From positions 1 to 48,262 of the forward strand of contig NZ_JPYA01000169.1 in assembly GCF_000750005.1 (NCBI RefSeq): a stretch of DNA of 48,262 nucleotides. Direction: 5' to 3'. Numbering within the stretch: position 1 is the first letter of the stretch; each line of letters begins with the position of its first letter. Below are positions 24,022-33,369 of the stretch, piece by piece. The notes beneath the pieces were generated by a model. That model did no database searches. It saw only the letters and a program-made list of their open reading frames with translations, and was not told where the DNA came from. The stretch comes from Geobacillus icigianus. Lineage in GTDB: Bacteria > Bacillota > Bacilli > Bacillales > Anoxybacillaceae. Position numbers and translations under genes: made by a program.

Positions 24022-25100
24022 CGACTCCCTCCACCGCCTTTCAACGTTTGTTCATACAAGCGGATCATGCGCATCGCATTTTCCGTCCAATCGTAATGTT
24101 CATGAACATGGTTGACGCCGTTTTCCCCCATTCGTTGCCGCAGCCTCTCATCAAGCAACAGCCGTTTGAACGCCTCCGCTAGCTTTTCCGGACTGTTTTT
24201 CGGCACAATCAACCCCGTTGTTCCCTCACGGACGACTTCCGGCAACCCACCGACGTTGGAGACGACAACGGGAACGCCGCACGCCATCGCCTCGACGGCG
24301 GCAACGCCAAAACTTTCGCTGTCTTCCGTCGAAGGCACGGCGAAAATATCCATTTGATTGATGTACAGTGGCACTTGTTCGTTCGGAACTTTGCCGACAA
24401 ACGTCGTCACGGATTGGATGCCGAGGTGGGCACACAGCTCCTCGTATTCACTTCGCTGCGGTCCATCGCCGACGATCAACAGCTCCGTTTGTGGATGCCG
24501 CTCGTGCACAACGGCAAACGCTCGAATCAAATCAGCGATCCCGTACTTGTCCGAAAGAGCTTTCACTGTGCCGATCGTCACGGTCCGTTTCGGCTGTTTC
24601 GGCAATGGTTTGAAGCGGGCGACATCCACCCCAAACGGCGTCACCTCGATCGGTTTGTCCGTATACTTTCCGGTTTCTTTCGCCATCACATAACTTGTCG
24701 AACAAATGACATCCGCTCGCTGCAATGTATATTCAAGCATCCGTCGGTTCCAGCGATTGGCATTCGGAAACTGATACACATCGCGCCCCCAGACGGAGAC
24801 GTAAAATGGATGATACCCCGCAAGCGCCCCGATCAACCCGTAGCTGGAGGCATAATGAGCGTGCAAAATATCTGGTTGAAACGAAGCGAGCAGGCGCTTT
24901 AGCGCAAAGACAGTGGAAAAATACGACAACTTCCCCGGCAGCCATTTCGGCAGCACGACTGTCTCGACTTCTTTCGCTTGCTCCGGTCCGTAATGGTCTT
25001 TAAACGTCACGACTTTCACGTCGATGCCTTGCGTGTGGTAAAAGCGGGCCCACTTATGCGTATGGATCGATTTGCTCGGAGCCAATAAGGCGACTTTCAT
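24018..25100 (-). CDS. Glycosyltransferase, GT4 family
   Basis: The 360-residue product is a typical GT-B enzyme: MKVALLAPSKSIHTHKWARF, DILHAHYASSYGLIGALAGY, VTPFGVDVARFKPLPKQP, and the EX7E region ESFGVAAVEAMACGVPVVVS. It is cytosolic, adding one sugar of the repeat unit. I start it at the ATG at 25100, which overlaps the preceding stop as ATGA; the open frame continues to 25256 without a ribosome binding site. The donor sugar is unknown, with UDP-ManNAc3NAcA or UDP-Glc likely from the operon. Confidence 0.93.
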   Translation of the reverse strand: MKVALLAPSKSIHTHKWARFYHTQGIDVKVVTFKDHYGPEQAKEVETVVLPKWLPGKLSYFSTVFALKRLLASFQPDILHAHYASSYGLIGALAGYHPFYVSVWGRDVYQFPNANRWNRRMLEYTLQRADVICSTSYVMAKETGKYTDKPIEVTPFGVDVARFKPLPKQPKRTVTIGTVKALSDKYGIADLIRAFAVVHERHPQTELLIVGDGPQRSEYEELCAHLGIQSVTTFVGKVPNEQVPLYINQMDIFAVPSTEDSESFGVAAVEAMACGVPVVVSNVGGLPEVVREGTTGLIVPKNSPEKLAEAFKRLLLDERLRQRMGENGVNHVHEHYDWTENAMRMIRLYEQTLKGGGGSR

Positions 25101-26212
25101 CGGAGGCCCCCCACCAACGTTTCTTTCACCTTTTCCACTCTCGCTTCCCATGAATGTTTCGCCATAAACGTCTGCGCAATGCGCAAGCGGCACTCCTCGA
25201 GCATGTCCGCCATCTTGGCGATCGCTTCTGCCATCGACGACGGGTTGTCGTCGCAAATGACGCCATACCCATCCGCTTCAATCAATCGCTTTTGCGCCGA
25301 ACAAGCGGTGGCAACAATCGGCAGGCCGCTCGACAGATAGTCGACCAGTTTGACGGGAACGGAAAAATCATTGTACTCGCTCCGCCGCCGCGGGATGAAG
25401 GCGAAATCCATCTCCGCATACAAACGGTCGAGCGCTTCGCCGCTGACGTGCTCGACGCGCACTTGCAAAGCGGCAAGCTCTTCTTTCACCACAAGCGGCT
25501 GCCGCTCGTACTCGTCTTTTCGGCAGACGACGGTGAGCGAAACAAGCGGCTCACGGCGGTTGGCTAGGCGAATCGCCTCAAGCAGGAGCGGAAGCCCGTA
25601 GTCGGCATTGTTGATGCCGCCGACATAAATGGCATTCAACGGCTGTTTTGCCGTCTTGGACCGCTGAAACGGCTTTTGCTTCCCTCCCGGCGGCAAATCG
25701 GCCATCGGGCGGCGGATCGCGACGTATGTTCCCATTTCCAGGCTCGGCAAAAAGATGACATCGCAGTACCGCTCATAAAACCGTTCTTCCCAACGGTATA
25801 TCATTTGCATGGCCGCTTTTTTCCAGCCGCGGAGCGGATACAAATCAGGAAACTTCCAATAGACGTCGCGGTAAAAGACGCCAATGGGAACGTTGCGGCC
25901 TTTCAGGTAGCGGAGCACATCGCGATCGACGAACGGACGCTGCGGCCGGTGTCCCGGGTCAGTGAGCCAAAGCGGAATCGTCTGGTTTTCCATATAGCAA
26001 AACAAGACATCATCGAGCTTGCCTTGGCTGCGGAGCTCTTGAAATTGCTTTTCCCGCTCGGCGGACGTGCCAGCGATCAGAAGAACGTCCACTCCCTCCT
26101 TCGCTCCCCAACGCAAAAACGCCTGATGCATTTCATACGGCCGCAGCTTGGACCCGCTGTTTCGTTCCGCGGCGAGTGAAAACGGGTAATAAATCAATAC
26201 GGTTTTCATCAT
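25097..26212 (-). CDS. Glycosyltransferase, GT4-like
   Basis: The 371-residue product has a GT-B layout: VLIYYPFSLAAERNSGSKLR at the start, an N-terminal half with GVFYRDVYWKFPDLY, NAIYVGGINNADYGLPLLLE entering the second half, and FAFIPRRRSEYNDFSVPVKL, then VDYLSSGLPIVATACSAQKR at the donor site. No membrane segments. It starts just after the wzy stop (TGAATG) with GAGGGATGA upstream. It is the third transferase of the cluster. Specificity unknown. Confidence 0.88.
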   Translation of the reverse strand: MMKTVLIYYPFSLAAERNSGSKLRPYEMHQAFLRWGAKEGVDVLLIAGTSAEREKQFQELRSQGKLDDVLFCYMENQTIPLWLTDPGHRPQRPFVDRDVLRYLKGRNVPIGVFYRDVYWKFPDLYPLRGWKKAAMQMIYRWEERFYERYCDVIFLPSLEMGTYVAIRRPMADLPPGGKQKPFQRSKTAKQPLNAIYVGGINNADYGLPLLLEAIRLANRREPLVSLTVVCRKDEYERQPLVVKEELAALQVRVEHVSGEALDRLYAEMDFAFIPRRRSEYNDFSVPVKLVDYLSSGLPIVATACSAQKRLIEADGYGVICDDNPSSMAEAIAKMADMLEECRLRIAQTFMAKHSWEARVEKVKETLVGGLR

Positions 26213-27601
26213 TCATCCCTCATCCGTGATTCGCCTTTTCGCTGCAAACCATGCCCGTAAGTCCCCCTGCACCCGCAGCCATAGCGCCATACCGCCAAAC
26301 AACGCCACGATCAGCACCCAAGTCGGATTAAACAAAAAATCGGTGAACCCACCGACAAGGGTGCGGGGGATGTTAATGGAAAAATACACGAACAAGCTTA
26401 AAAACAAAGGATTTTTCGGAAGACGTAGAAACCCAATGTACAACAGCTGCGTCACAACGCCGACATAGAGCGTGCCGACGACGATTCCCACATAGCCGAA
26501 GTTCGCATACGCCTCAGCGACAAAAAGCGTGTTGAGCACTCCTCCTGTCCCGTCTTCGATCCGCTCCGGGAATACGTGCGCCATCACGAGGCGGGCGGAG
26601 CGAACATTCTCAACATCAAACAAGTTGGTCAAAAAGGATGGGAGACTTTTCCCATAAAGAAACGGCAGCGCTTCGCCGAACATGTTCAAATGCAGAAACG
26701 TCGGCGCGATTTGCGCGAAAATCATACGGCCAATAGGACCTTTATTATAAGACAAAAACGTGTCAATGTCCCGCACCCCTTGGATGACCATGTACATGCC
26801 GATGAGCACGAGCGCCCCGACCCCACCGCAGAGCGCTAGTTTCCCCGCCGATAGCTTTGTTTTTCCCACATAAATGCGCAGGAGCAAAAACATCATTACA
26901 TAAAAGAAAATCGGTGATTTCGCCAAATCATACACATTGACGAATACCGCTCCGACGAGCAGGCCAAGAAACAACAACTTCCACCGCCATTCGTTTGTGA
27001 GCACGGCAAACAAATAGGCGGCCAATGATAACAGCGGCGTAAGCGTAATGGCAAAAATATTGCGGAACAGCACATTTCCGGCAAAATGACGCGATGCCTC
27101 AATGCGCAACGCCGCCAAGCTTTCGTCTGTCCCAGTAAATAGCGCGAACACTGGAATCGTCGGCGTTTTCCAAATCATGTACGCAATGGCGGCAAAACTG
27201 AGCAGGGACAGGGCCAAAAACGAATAAAACACTTGATTGCCTGTCGCTCCGGTCAGCGGGGAAAGCGGCTTGCGCATATAAGCGCGAAACTCCTGCCTAG
27301 CTTCAAATCCGAACAGCCTAGAAACGACCACCATCGACAACGGGAACAGAATCATAACGAAGCTGACGACGAAAAACCCGATCTGCCGGTATTCTTCGGG
27401 CCGAAACAATTTGCGAATCATGTAGTAATGATCGATTCCTAATGCGATCAGCAACGCGCCAATGAAGCTCGACAGAAGAAACGAGTAATAGTACACCATC
27501 GACACTAGGTTCGGCGCCGTCAATGAAAGCGTCCCCGCTGCATAGCGAAACATCAAGGTGGAGGCGACAAAAACGATCAACCAGATCAACACGTCCAACA
27601 T
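26213..27601 (-). CDS. wzy: O-antigen-type polysaccharide polymerase (Wzy)
   Basis: Wzy joins undecaprenyl-linked repeat units on the outer face of the membrane. The product (462 aa) has about eleven hydrophobic segments and a large outer loop (about 285-360, with VFPERIEDGTGGVLNTLFVA), then EAYANFGYVGIVVG, the usual pattern of Wzy proteins. Sequence identity in this family is low, so the call rests on topology and on the flanking wzx, wzz and transferase genes. Confidence 0.88.
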   Translation of the reverse strand: MLDVLIWLIVFVASTLMFRYAAGTLSLTAPNLVSMVYYYSFLLSSFIGALLIALGIDHYYMIRKLFRPEEYRQIGFFVVSFVMILFPLSMVVVSRLFGFEARQEFRAYMRKPLSPLTGATGNQVFYSFLALSLLSFAAIAYMIWKTPTIPVFALFTGTDESLAALRIEASRHFAGNVLFRNIFAITLTPLLSLAAYLFAVLTNEWRWKLLFLGLLVGAVFVNVYDLAKSPIFFYVMMFLLLRIYVGKTKLSAGKLALCGGVGALVLIGMYMVIQGVRDIDTFLSYNKGPIGRMIFAQIAPTFLHLNMFGEALPFLYGKSLPSFLTNLFDVENVRSARLVMAHVFPERIEDGTGGVLNTLFVAEAYANFGYVGIVVGTLYVGVVTQLLYIGFLRLPKNPLFLSLFVYFSINIPRTLVGGFTDFLFNPTWVLIVALFGGMALWLRVQGDLRAWFAAKRRITDEG

Positions 27602-27613
27602 GCCGACGCACCC

Positions 27614-28672
27614 TTATCGCTGCCCGATCGCCGCCACGATTTTCTCCGCCGCATGTCCATCGCCAAAGACGTCCGCATAAACGGGGGCGACTTCCCTGCG
27701 AACCGCCGCGACGATCTTCTCGCGATCCGTGCCGGTTAAGATGTTCGCTCCCCCTTCGAGCGTTTCCACCCATTCGGTTTGTTCGCGCACCGTTACGCAA
27801 GGCACGCGTAGGAAATAGGCTTCCTTTTGCACGCCGCCTGAATCGGTGATGATTTTTTTCGCGCCGCTCTCCAGCCTCAGCATGTCCAAATAACCGACCG
27901 GATCGATCAGCCGAAGCCCGGGGATCGTTGAGACGTCCAACCCGTATTCTTCCAACTTATGCCGCGTCCGCGGATGAATCGGCCACACTTTCGTGCCGTC
28001 GATGTCCGCAAAGGCAGCCAAAATGGCTTTCAATTTGTCGGGGTCATCGGTATTTTCCGCTCGGTGAATGGTGATCAAGTAGTAGGATTGTTCGGCCAGC
28101 GACAAATCAGCCAAAATCGTCGATTGGCGCTGTGCGAGCGCTTTGTTGTACAAAATGGCGTCATACATGACGTCGCCGACATTCCAGACGTTTCGCGTAA
28201 TGTTTTCTTTGCGTAAATTTTCCACGGCTGTCTCCGTTGGGCAAAATAAGAACTCAGAGACATGATCGGTCATAATGCGGTTGATTTCTTCCGGCATCTG
28301 CTTGTTGAAGCTGCGCAGTCCGGCTTCGACATGGATGACGGGAATATGGAGCTTCGCCGCGACAAGAGCGCCCGCGAGCGTCGAGTTGGTATCGCCATAG
28401 ACGAGCACATAATCCGGTTTTTCCTTCAGAACGATTTCCTCAATTTTGATGAGCATTTCCCCTGTTTGCTTTCCATGGCTGCCTGAGCCTACCCCAAGAT
28501 AGTAGTCAGGCGTCGGAATGTTCAACTCCTCAAAAAAAATGGCCGACATATTGGGGTCATAGTGTTGCCCAGTATGGATCAGCACTTCGGTATATTGTTT
28601 TCGCAAGACGCGCGAGACGGGGGCAGCCTTGATAAACTGCGGTCTGGCGCCCAACACGGTGGCAATTTTCAT
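27614..28672 (-). CDS. UDP-sugar 2-epimerase, WecB/WbpI family
   Basis: The enzyme inverts C2 of a UDP-HexNAc. The product (352 aa) starts MKIATVLGARPQFIKAAPVS and has TGQHYDPNMS, YGDTNSTLAGALVAAKL, HVEAGLRSF, and ITDSGGVQKEAYFLRVPCVT, all family signatures. WecB/MnaA makes UDP-ManNAc; the homologous WbpI makes UDP-ManNAc3NAcA. The four other wbp-type genes nearby favour WbpI-like activity, but motifs alone do not settle it. The ATG at 28672 follows AGGAGG. A weak hairpin lies in the 154-bp gap before it. Confidence 0.9.
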   Translation of the reverse strand: MKIATVLGARPQFIKAAPVSRVLRKQYTEVLIHTGQHYDPNMSAIFFEELNIPTPDYYLGVGSGSHGKQTGEMLIKIEEIVLKEKPDYVLVYGDTNSTLAGALVAAKLHIPVIHVEAGLRSFNKQMPEEINRIMTDHVSEFLFCPTETAVENLRKENITRNVWNVGDVMYDAILYNKALAQRQSTILADLSLAEQSYYLITIHRAENTDDPDKLKAILAAFADIDGTKVWPIHPRTRHKLEEYGLDVSTIPGLRLIDPVGYLDMLRLESGAKKIITDSGGVQKEAYFLRVPCVTVREQTEWVETLEGGANILTGTDREKIVAAVRREVAPVYADVFGDGHAAEKIVAAIGQR

Positions 28673-28826
28673 CTGAAACACCTCCTAGACGGTTGGTGAA
28701 AAACATTGGTTTCCTTTAGTTGACGAAAAAAGTTTGCATTGTTGCAAGGCTTTTCTATTTGAGAAACAATGCTGGGAAGCAGTTGCGCGAGTAAATCACC
28801 GGCCTTCTAGATCAGATGACCGATTA

Positions 28827-30275
28827 TCAAGTATTTTGCACATTTTCTCCCTCGATCGTGCGCACCGGACGCCGCAAATCACGATCAACCCGGGTGGCAA
28901 ACAGCATGGCGGCAAACAAGCCCCAACCAGCGAGCACCCAACCGTCAGCAAGCGGCGCCTGCTGGACATAGACGATGACGATGAGGGCGAGCAAGGTAGC
29001 GACCAAAATAAAATTCATCTTTTTCCATGACACCGGCACGGGATACACTTGCTGGCTTTTGCGAAAAATGAAAACCACAGCAATCAGATATGTGATCAGG
29101 CTGGCTGCAACCGCCCCCCAGCTGAGCCAAAGCGGCACCAAAACGGCGTTCAACCCAAGGTGAAGAAGCGCTGCTAACGTGAACACTCGTGAAATATAGC
29201 CGGTTTCCTTTGTCAAAAATAAACCGGTGGACAAAATCAAATAATAAAAATTTAAAAAGGTCACGGCCGACAAAAACGGGATATAAACGGAGGCTTCCCG
29301 ATATTCCGGCTTGAAAAACGCCTCGACCAGCCACGGACTTACCGTCGCGATCGCCACCAAACCTACGGCTCCGATGACAAGAAGCGCCATATACACTTTC
29401 GCAAACAGCTCACGGTGTCCAGGGCGATCTTTCATCGACATCGAATACGGCCGCCAAGCCATTTGCACCCCGCTCGTAATCAAGGTAATCACCGTCGCCA
29501 ACCGTAAGGCTACCCCAAATACTCCCACTTCCTCCAATGAGGCAAAATGTTTGAGAAACAATGTGCTGACATTGGCGATCGCCCAAAAGGCGAGCGAAGT
29601 CGGCACAAGCGGCGCCCCGTAAGCTAAAAGCTGCTTGACTACATCCCAACGCACACGCCACACCATGTACTTTACCGTGAAGTGAAGCATCAACAAAAAG
29701 ACGAGTGCGCTGCTGACTAGGCGGCCCATCAGCAATCCTTCGGGAGTGGCCGCCAACCAACGGAGTGCCGCGTACGACAGCACAGCGACCAGCGACATCT
29801 TCACCAACGTCCAGATGACGACCGATTTCGTCCGAAATTCAAAGCGCATGACCGTTGTCGCTACAACGAAAATCGTATCAAGCAACAAGGTCATAAGACT
29901 CAGATACAACAAATCGACATCGCCAGGCTCATCCAACAGGGCATGCGCTATCCATGGTCCAGCCACCACGACAGGGAGAAACAAGAGAGCGACTATGAAC
30001 AGCCGAACATACATGACATTCCGCACATACAAAAGGCGCTTCTCTTTGTCATCGGTATCATAATAATAAAAAGAGAGCGCCGAATCCGTTCCAAAAATGA
30101 CGAGAAACGTCAGCATCGACGTCCATTGGTCAATCAAGTAGACCGCTCCGTACTGCGCCTTGGACAAATAGCTTGTATAAACTGGCAGCATCAAAAACGC
30201 GATCAGCTTCGTGCCGACGTTCATAAACGCGTAAAGGAGCGAATCCGCTCCTAAACGCTTGAATGCTGCGAACAA
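28827..30275 (-). CDS. wzx: Polysaccharide flippase (Wzx type)
   Basis: Wzx moves the undecaprenyl-linked repeat unit across the membrane. The product (482 aa) has twelve or more hydrophobic segments typical of MATE/MOP flippases, beginning KRLGADSLLYAFMNVGTKLI, then LMLPVYTSYLSKAQYG, and ends in a short polar tail. The likely start is TTG at 30275, one base after the stop of the acetyltransferase gene, with GGGAG upstream. The frame is open to 30335 but has no ribosome binding site there. Confidence 0.9.
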   Translation of the reverse strand: MFAAFKRLGADSLLYAFMNVGTKLIAFLMLPVYTSYLSKAQYGAVYLIDQWTSMLTFLVIFGTDSALSFYYYDTDDKEKRLLYVRNVMYVRLFIVALLFLPVVVAGPWIAHALLDEPGDVDLLYLSLMTLLLDTIFVVATTVMRFEFRTKSVVIWTLVKMSLVAVLSYAALRWLAATPEGLLMGRLVSSALVFLLMLHFTVKYMVWRVRWDVVKQLLAYGAPLVPTSLAFWAIANVSTLFLKHFASLEEVGVFGVALRLATVITLITSGVQMAWRPYSMSMKDRPGHRELFAKVYMALLVIGAVGLVAIATVSPWLVEAFFKPEYREASVYIPFLSAVTFLNFYYLILSTGLFLTKETGYISRVFTLAALLHLGLNAVLVPLWLSWGAVAASLITYLIAVVFIFRKSQQVYPVPVSWKKMNFILVATLLALIVIVYVQQAPLADGWVLAGWGLFAAMLFATRVDRDLRRPVRTIEGENVQNT

Positions 30276-30276
30276 T

Positions 30277-31008
30277 TTACAACAACTCCCGCTCGTCCAC
30301 CATTTTGCTGAAACGGGCCGGGAATCCTTTGACAACGGTTTTCGGCTCCGTATCTTTTGTTACGAGCGCTCCGGCGGCAACGAACGTTTCTTCCGCCACC
30401 GTCACGCCCGGCAGCAAAATCGCGCCGCCGCCAACACGCGCCCCGCGCTTGATGGTCGCTCCTTTGATTTTCGCAAATCGCTCCTCCGTCCGCCCCATGT
30501 AGTTGTCGTTGGTCGTCGTGACGCACGGGGCGATGAACACATGATCTTCGAGCGTCGTGTACGCCGTGATGTAGGAGTTCGACTGGATTTTCGTCCGATC
30601 GCCGATTTGGACGTGGTTTTCGACGCACACCCCGCGCCCGACGATCACATATTGACCGATGTGTACGTTTTCGCGCACGCTCGCCAAATCCGCGATCAAT
30701 GTGTAGGCGCCGATCGTCGCGCCTTGATAGATGACAGCGTTGGCGCCGATCGTGCAATGGTCGCCAATGACAAGCGGCGGCAGCTCACCGGACAGCTTGA
30801 CGGTGCTCGTTTTCGCCGGCTTCGGCGGTTTGCCGAGCACCGCGCCGTCGGCGATCGTCACGCCGTCCCCAATGACCGTTCCTTCGTGAATCGTGACGCG
30901 ATGGCCGATTTTAACGTCATTCCCGATTTTTACATTCGCCTCGATGACAGTGAAATGGCCGATTTCGACACGTTCACCGCAAACAACAGAGGGATCGACA
31001 ATATGCAT
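30277..31008 (-). CDS. wbpD: Hexapeptide-repeat N-acetyltransferase, WbpD-like
   Basis: WbpD acetylates the C3 amino group of UDP-GlcNAc3NA to give UDP-GlcNAc3NAcA. The 243-residue product is a left-handed beta-helix of hexapeptide repeats (VKIGNDVKIGHRVTIHEGTV and others) with the nucleotide-sugar acetyltransferase loop IAPCVTTTNDNYMGRTEERF and a C-terminal AAGALVTKDTEPKTVVKGFP. Its place between WbpA- and flippase-type genes supports WbpD. AAGGAG lies upstream of the ATG. Confidence 0.88.
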   Translation of the reverse strand: MHIVDPSVVCGERVEIGHFTVIEANVKIGNDVKIGHRVTIHEGTVIGDGVTIADGAVLGKPPKPAKTSTVKLSGELPPLVIGDHCTIGANAVIYQGATIGAYTLIADLASVRENVHIGQYVIVGRGVCVENHVQIGDRTKIQSNSYITAYTTLEDHVFIAPCVTTTNDNYMGRTEERFAKIKGATIKRGARVGGGAILLPGVTVAEETFVAAGALVTKDTEPKTVVKGFPARFSKMVDERELL

Positions 31009-31025
31009 CGTTTCGTCTCCTTCGC

Positions 31026-32339
31026 TTACAATTTGACGTATTTGGTTGGTTTCGACACATCGTTCATGGCGTTGCGTGTGTCAAACACGACGCGGCTGTG
31101 ACGAGCGACCATTTCATAGTCGATGTTGGAATGGTCGGTCGCAATCAAGACAAGATCCGACTTCTCCAGCAATTCCGGCGTCAGCTCGACCGTTTTCACC
31201 ACCCGATTGCACGCCCGGAACGACGGAACATACGGGTCGACGACCGCAAACTCCGCTCCGTATTGCTCGAGCAGCTCGACGATTTTCAACACTGGCGATT
31301 CGCGCACATCATCAATGTCTTTTTTATAGGCGACGCCGAGCACCGTCACTTTCGAACCGCGCAGCGCCTTCCCTTCTTCGTTCAAAATGAGCATCGCGCG
31401 GTTGACGACATATTCCGGCATGGCGTTGTTGATTTCGCCAGCCAGCTCGATCAAGCGCGTATGGTAGTTGTATTCGCGCGCTTTCCATGTCAAATAAAAC
31501 GGGTCGATCGGAATGCAGTGGCCGCCAAGCCCCGGTCCCGGATAAAACGCCATAAATCCATACGGCTTCGTTTTCGCTGCATCGATGACTTCCCAGACAT
31601 CAATGCCCATCCGTTCGCACAAAATGGCCATTTCGTTCGCCAACGCGATGTTGATATGGCGGAACGTGTTTTCAAAAATTTTCTCCATTTCTGCCACCGC
31701 TGGACTCGACACTTCATGGACATCGCCTTCAAGCACGGCTCGATACATCGCCGCCGCCACTTTCGTGCACGTCTTTGTCACGCCGCCGACGACTTTCGGC
31801 GTGTTTTTCGTCTTAAACTGCTTGTTGCCCGGGTCCACCCGCTCCGGCGAATAGGCGACAAACACCGTTTCCCCGACGACAAGTCCTTTTTGCTCCAGCG
31901 CCGGCTTTACAATTTCTTCCGTCGTCCCTGGATAGGTGGTCGATTCCAAAACGACGAGCATCCCCTCATGGGCATATTTCGCGATTTCCTTCGCCGAGTT
32001 TTCGACGTACGACGTATCCGGCTGATGATGCTCATCAAGCGGGGTCGGCACCGCGATCGCCACCGCATCGACTTCCGCGATCCGGGCGTAATCGGTCGTC
32101 GCTACCAGCCGCCCTTGTTTGACCATTTCATGCAGATCTTCATCAACGACATCGCCAATGTAGTTGATGCCATTGTTCACTTGATCGACGCGGCTTTGTT
32201 GGATGTCAAAGCCGATGACATGAAACCCTGCTTTTGCTTTTTCGACTGCCAGCGGCAGCCCGACGTAGCCAAGCCCAACCACGCCGATCACCGCGTCGCG
32301 TTTCTCAAACTTTTGCAACAGCCGTTCCGCGCAGTTCAT
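31026..32339 (-). CDS. wbpA: UDP-GlcNAc 6-dehydrogenase, WbpA-like
   Basis: The enzyme oxidises C6 of UDP-HexNAc twice to the uronic acid with NAD. The product (437 aa from the ATG at 32339) has the Rossmann motif VIGVVGLGYVGLPLA, the SPERVDPGN loop, catalytic Cys near residue 275 in PGLGGHCIPIDPFYL, and VTVLGVAYKKDIDDVRESP. WbpA (UDP-GlcNAc) and WecC (UDP-ManNAc) are close relatives; the adjoining wbpB, D and E types favour WbpA. The ATG at 32348 directly abuts AAAGGA, so the later ATG is better spaced. Confidence 0.92.
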   Translation of the reverse strand: MNCAERLLQKFEKRDAVIGVVGLGYVGLPLAVEKAKAGFHVIGFDIQQSRVDQVNNGINYIGDVVDEDLHEMVKQGRLVATTDYARIAEVDAVAIAVPTPLDEHHQPDTSYVENSAKEIAKYAHEGMLVVLESTTYPGTTEEIVKPALEQKGLVVGETVFVAYSPERVDPGNKQFKTKNTPKVVGGVTKTCTKVAAAMYRAVLEGDVHEVSSPAVAEMEKIFENTFRHINIALANEMAILCERMGIDVWEVIDAAKTKPYGFMAFYPGPGLGGHCIPIDPFYLTWKAREYNYHTRLIELAGEINNAMPEYVVNRAMLILNEEGKALRGSKVTVLGVAYKKDIDDVRESPVLKIVELLEQYGAEFAVVDPYVPSFRACNRVVKTVELTPELLEKSDLVLIATDHSNIDYEMVARHSRVVFDTRNAMNDVSKPTKYVKL

Positions 32340-32355
32340 TCTTCTCATTCCTTTC

Positions 32356-33369
32356 TTACTGAGATAATTGCACTCTTGCCCCGGTTTCCGCCGAACGCAA
32401 AATGGCTTCGATCAGCCGAACAGGAGCCAGTCCGTCCCAACCATTGACGATCGGCTCGCGGTTTTCGCGAATCGCTTGCACCATATCTTCAATGATCCAT
32501 TGGTGCCCTGACTTGCCAAACGGGTCGGCGTTGATCTCATCGATGAGCTTGGCTCGCTCTTCCTCACTGACGCCTTCCGCTTCCCACGTTTCGATAAAGT
32601 TCGCCGTCCGGCCACCGATTTTCACTGATGCCGTTTCGCCGAAAATGGCGATCGATTCCTCTAAGTTTTGCGGGTAAATCGTCGTCGCTGCTTCGATAAC
32701 GCCAAGCGCTCCGCTTTCAAACTCCACGACCGCCGCCGCGACGTCTTCCGTCTCAATCTTGCGCAGACGAGTCGCCGCCATCGCTTGCACCGCCTTGACC
32801 GGCCCCATCAACCAAAGCAGCAAATCCAAGTTGTGAATCGCTTGGTTCATCAAAACGCCGCCATCGAACGCTTTCGTCCCTCGCCACGCCGCCTGATCGT
32901 AATAGGCTTGATTTCGATTCCAGCGCACCGTGGCGTTCGCGTGGCTCAGTTTTCCGAACATCCCGCGCTCCATCGCCTCTTTCAGCTTCCGAATGGCCGG
33001 ACGGAAGCGGTTCGGATGAACGACCGCGAGCTTCACGCCGTATTCTTTCGCCGCCTTGATCATCTCTTCAGCATCGTTCGTGCAGAGCGCCATCGGCTTT
33101 TCCACAATGATATGACGGCGATAACGGGCCGCTAACCTCGTCAACGGCGCATGCAATCCGGACGGAACACAAATGTTGACAACATCGATCTGTTCGTTTT
33201 CCTTCAACATCGTCTCCATATCAGTGTAAACCGGAACCCCCGATACATCGCTCAGCCGCTCCGGGTTCGTGTCGCACACGGCCGCCAGCTCAGCGCCGTC
33301 CGCCTTTTCAATAGCATCGATATGTTTTTTCGCGATATGTCCCATGCCGACAATAGCAAAACGGATCAT
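32356..33369 (-). CDS. wbpB: Gfo/Idh/MocA oxidoreductase, WbpB-like
   Basis: WbpB oxidises C3 of UDP-GlcNAcA, in a paired cycle with the WbpE aminotransferase. The product (337 aa) starts MIRFAIVGMGHIAKKHIDAI, has the family motif HIIVEKPMAL with catalytic Lys near 96, VVHPNRFRPAIRKLKEAM, and GGVLMNQAIHNLDLLLWL. The ATG at 33369 overlaps the wzz stop as ATGA and has AGGAGGT 10 nt upstream. The upstream open frame to 33420 lacks a start signal. Confidence 0.92.
   Translation of the reverse strand: MIRFAIVGMGHIAKKHIDAIEKADGAELAAVCDTNPERLSDVSGVPVYTDMETMLKENEQIDVVNICVPSGLHAPLTRLAARYRRHIIVEKPMALCTNDAEEMIKAAKEYGVKLAVVHPNRFRPAIRKLKEAMERGMFGKLSHANATVRWNRNQAYYDQAAWRGTKAFDGGVLMNQAIHNLDLLLWLMGPVKAVQAMAATRLRKIETEDVAAAVVEFESGALGVIEAATTIYPQNLEESIAIFGETASVKIGGRTANFIETWEAEGVSEEERAKLIDEINADPFGKSGHQWIIEDMVQAIRENREPIVNGWDGLAPVRLIEAILRSAETGARVQLSQ

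Noticed and set aside
27614..28672. Naming the 2-epimerase firmly as MnaA/WecB
   Set aside because: WecB and WbpI share the visible motifs; the surrounding wbp-type genes make WbpI at least as likely, so no symbol is given.
31098..32447. Long plus-strand frame of 449 codons opposite wbpA
   Set aside because: It is the antisense shadow of wbpA; its product is very rich in Arg, His and Asp with no domain, while the minus strand has clear dehydrogenase motifs.
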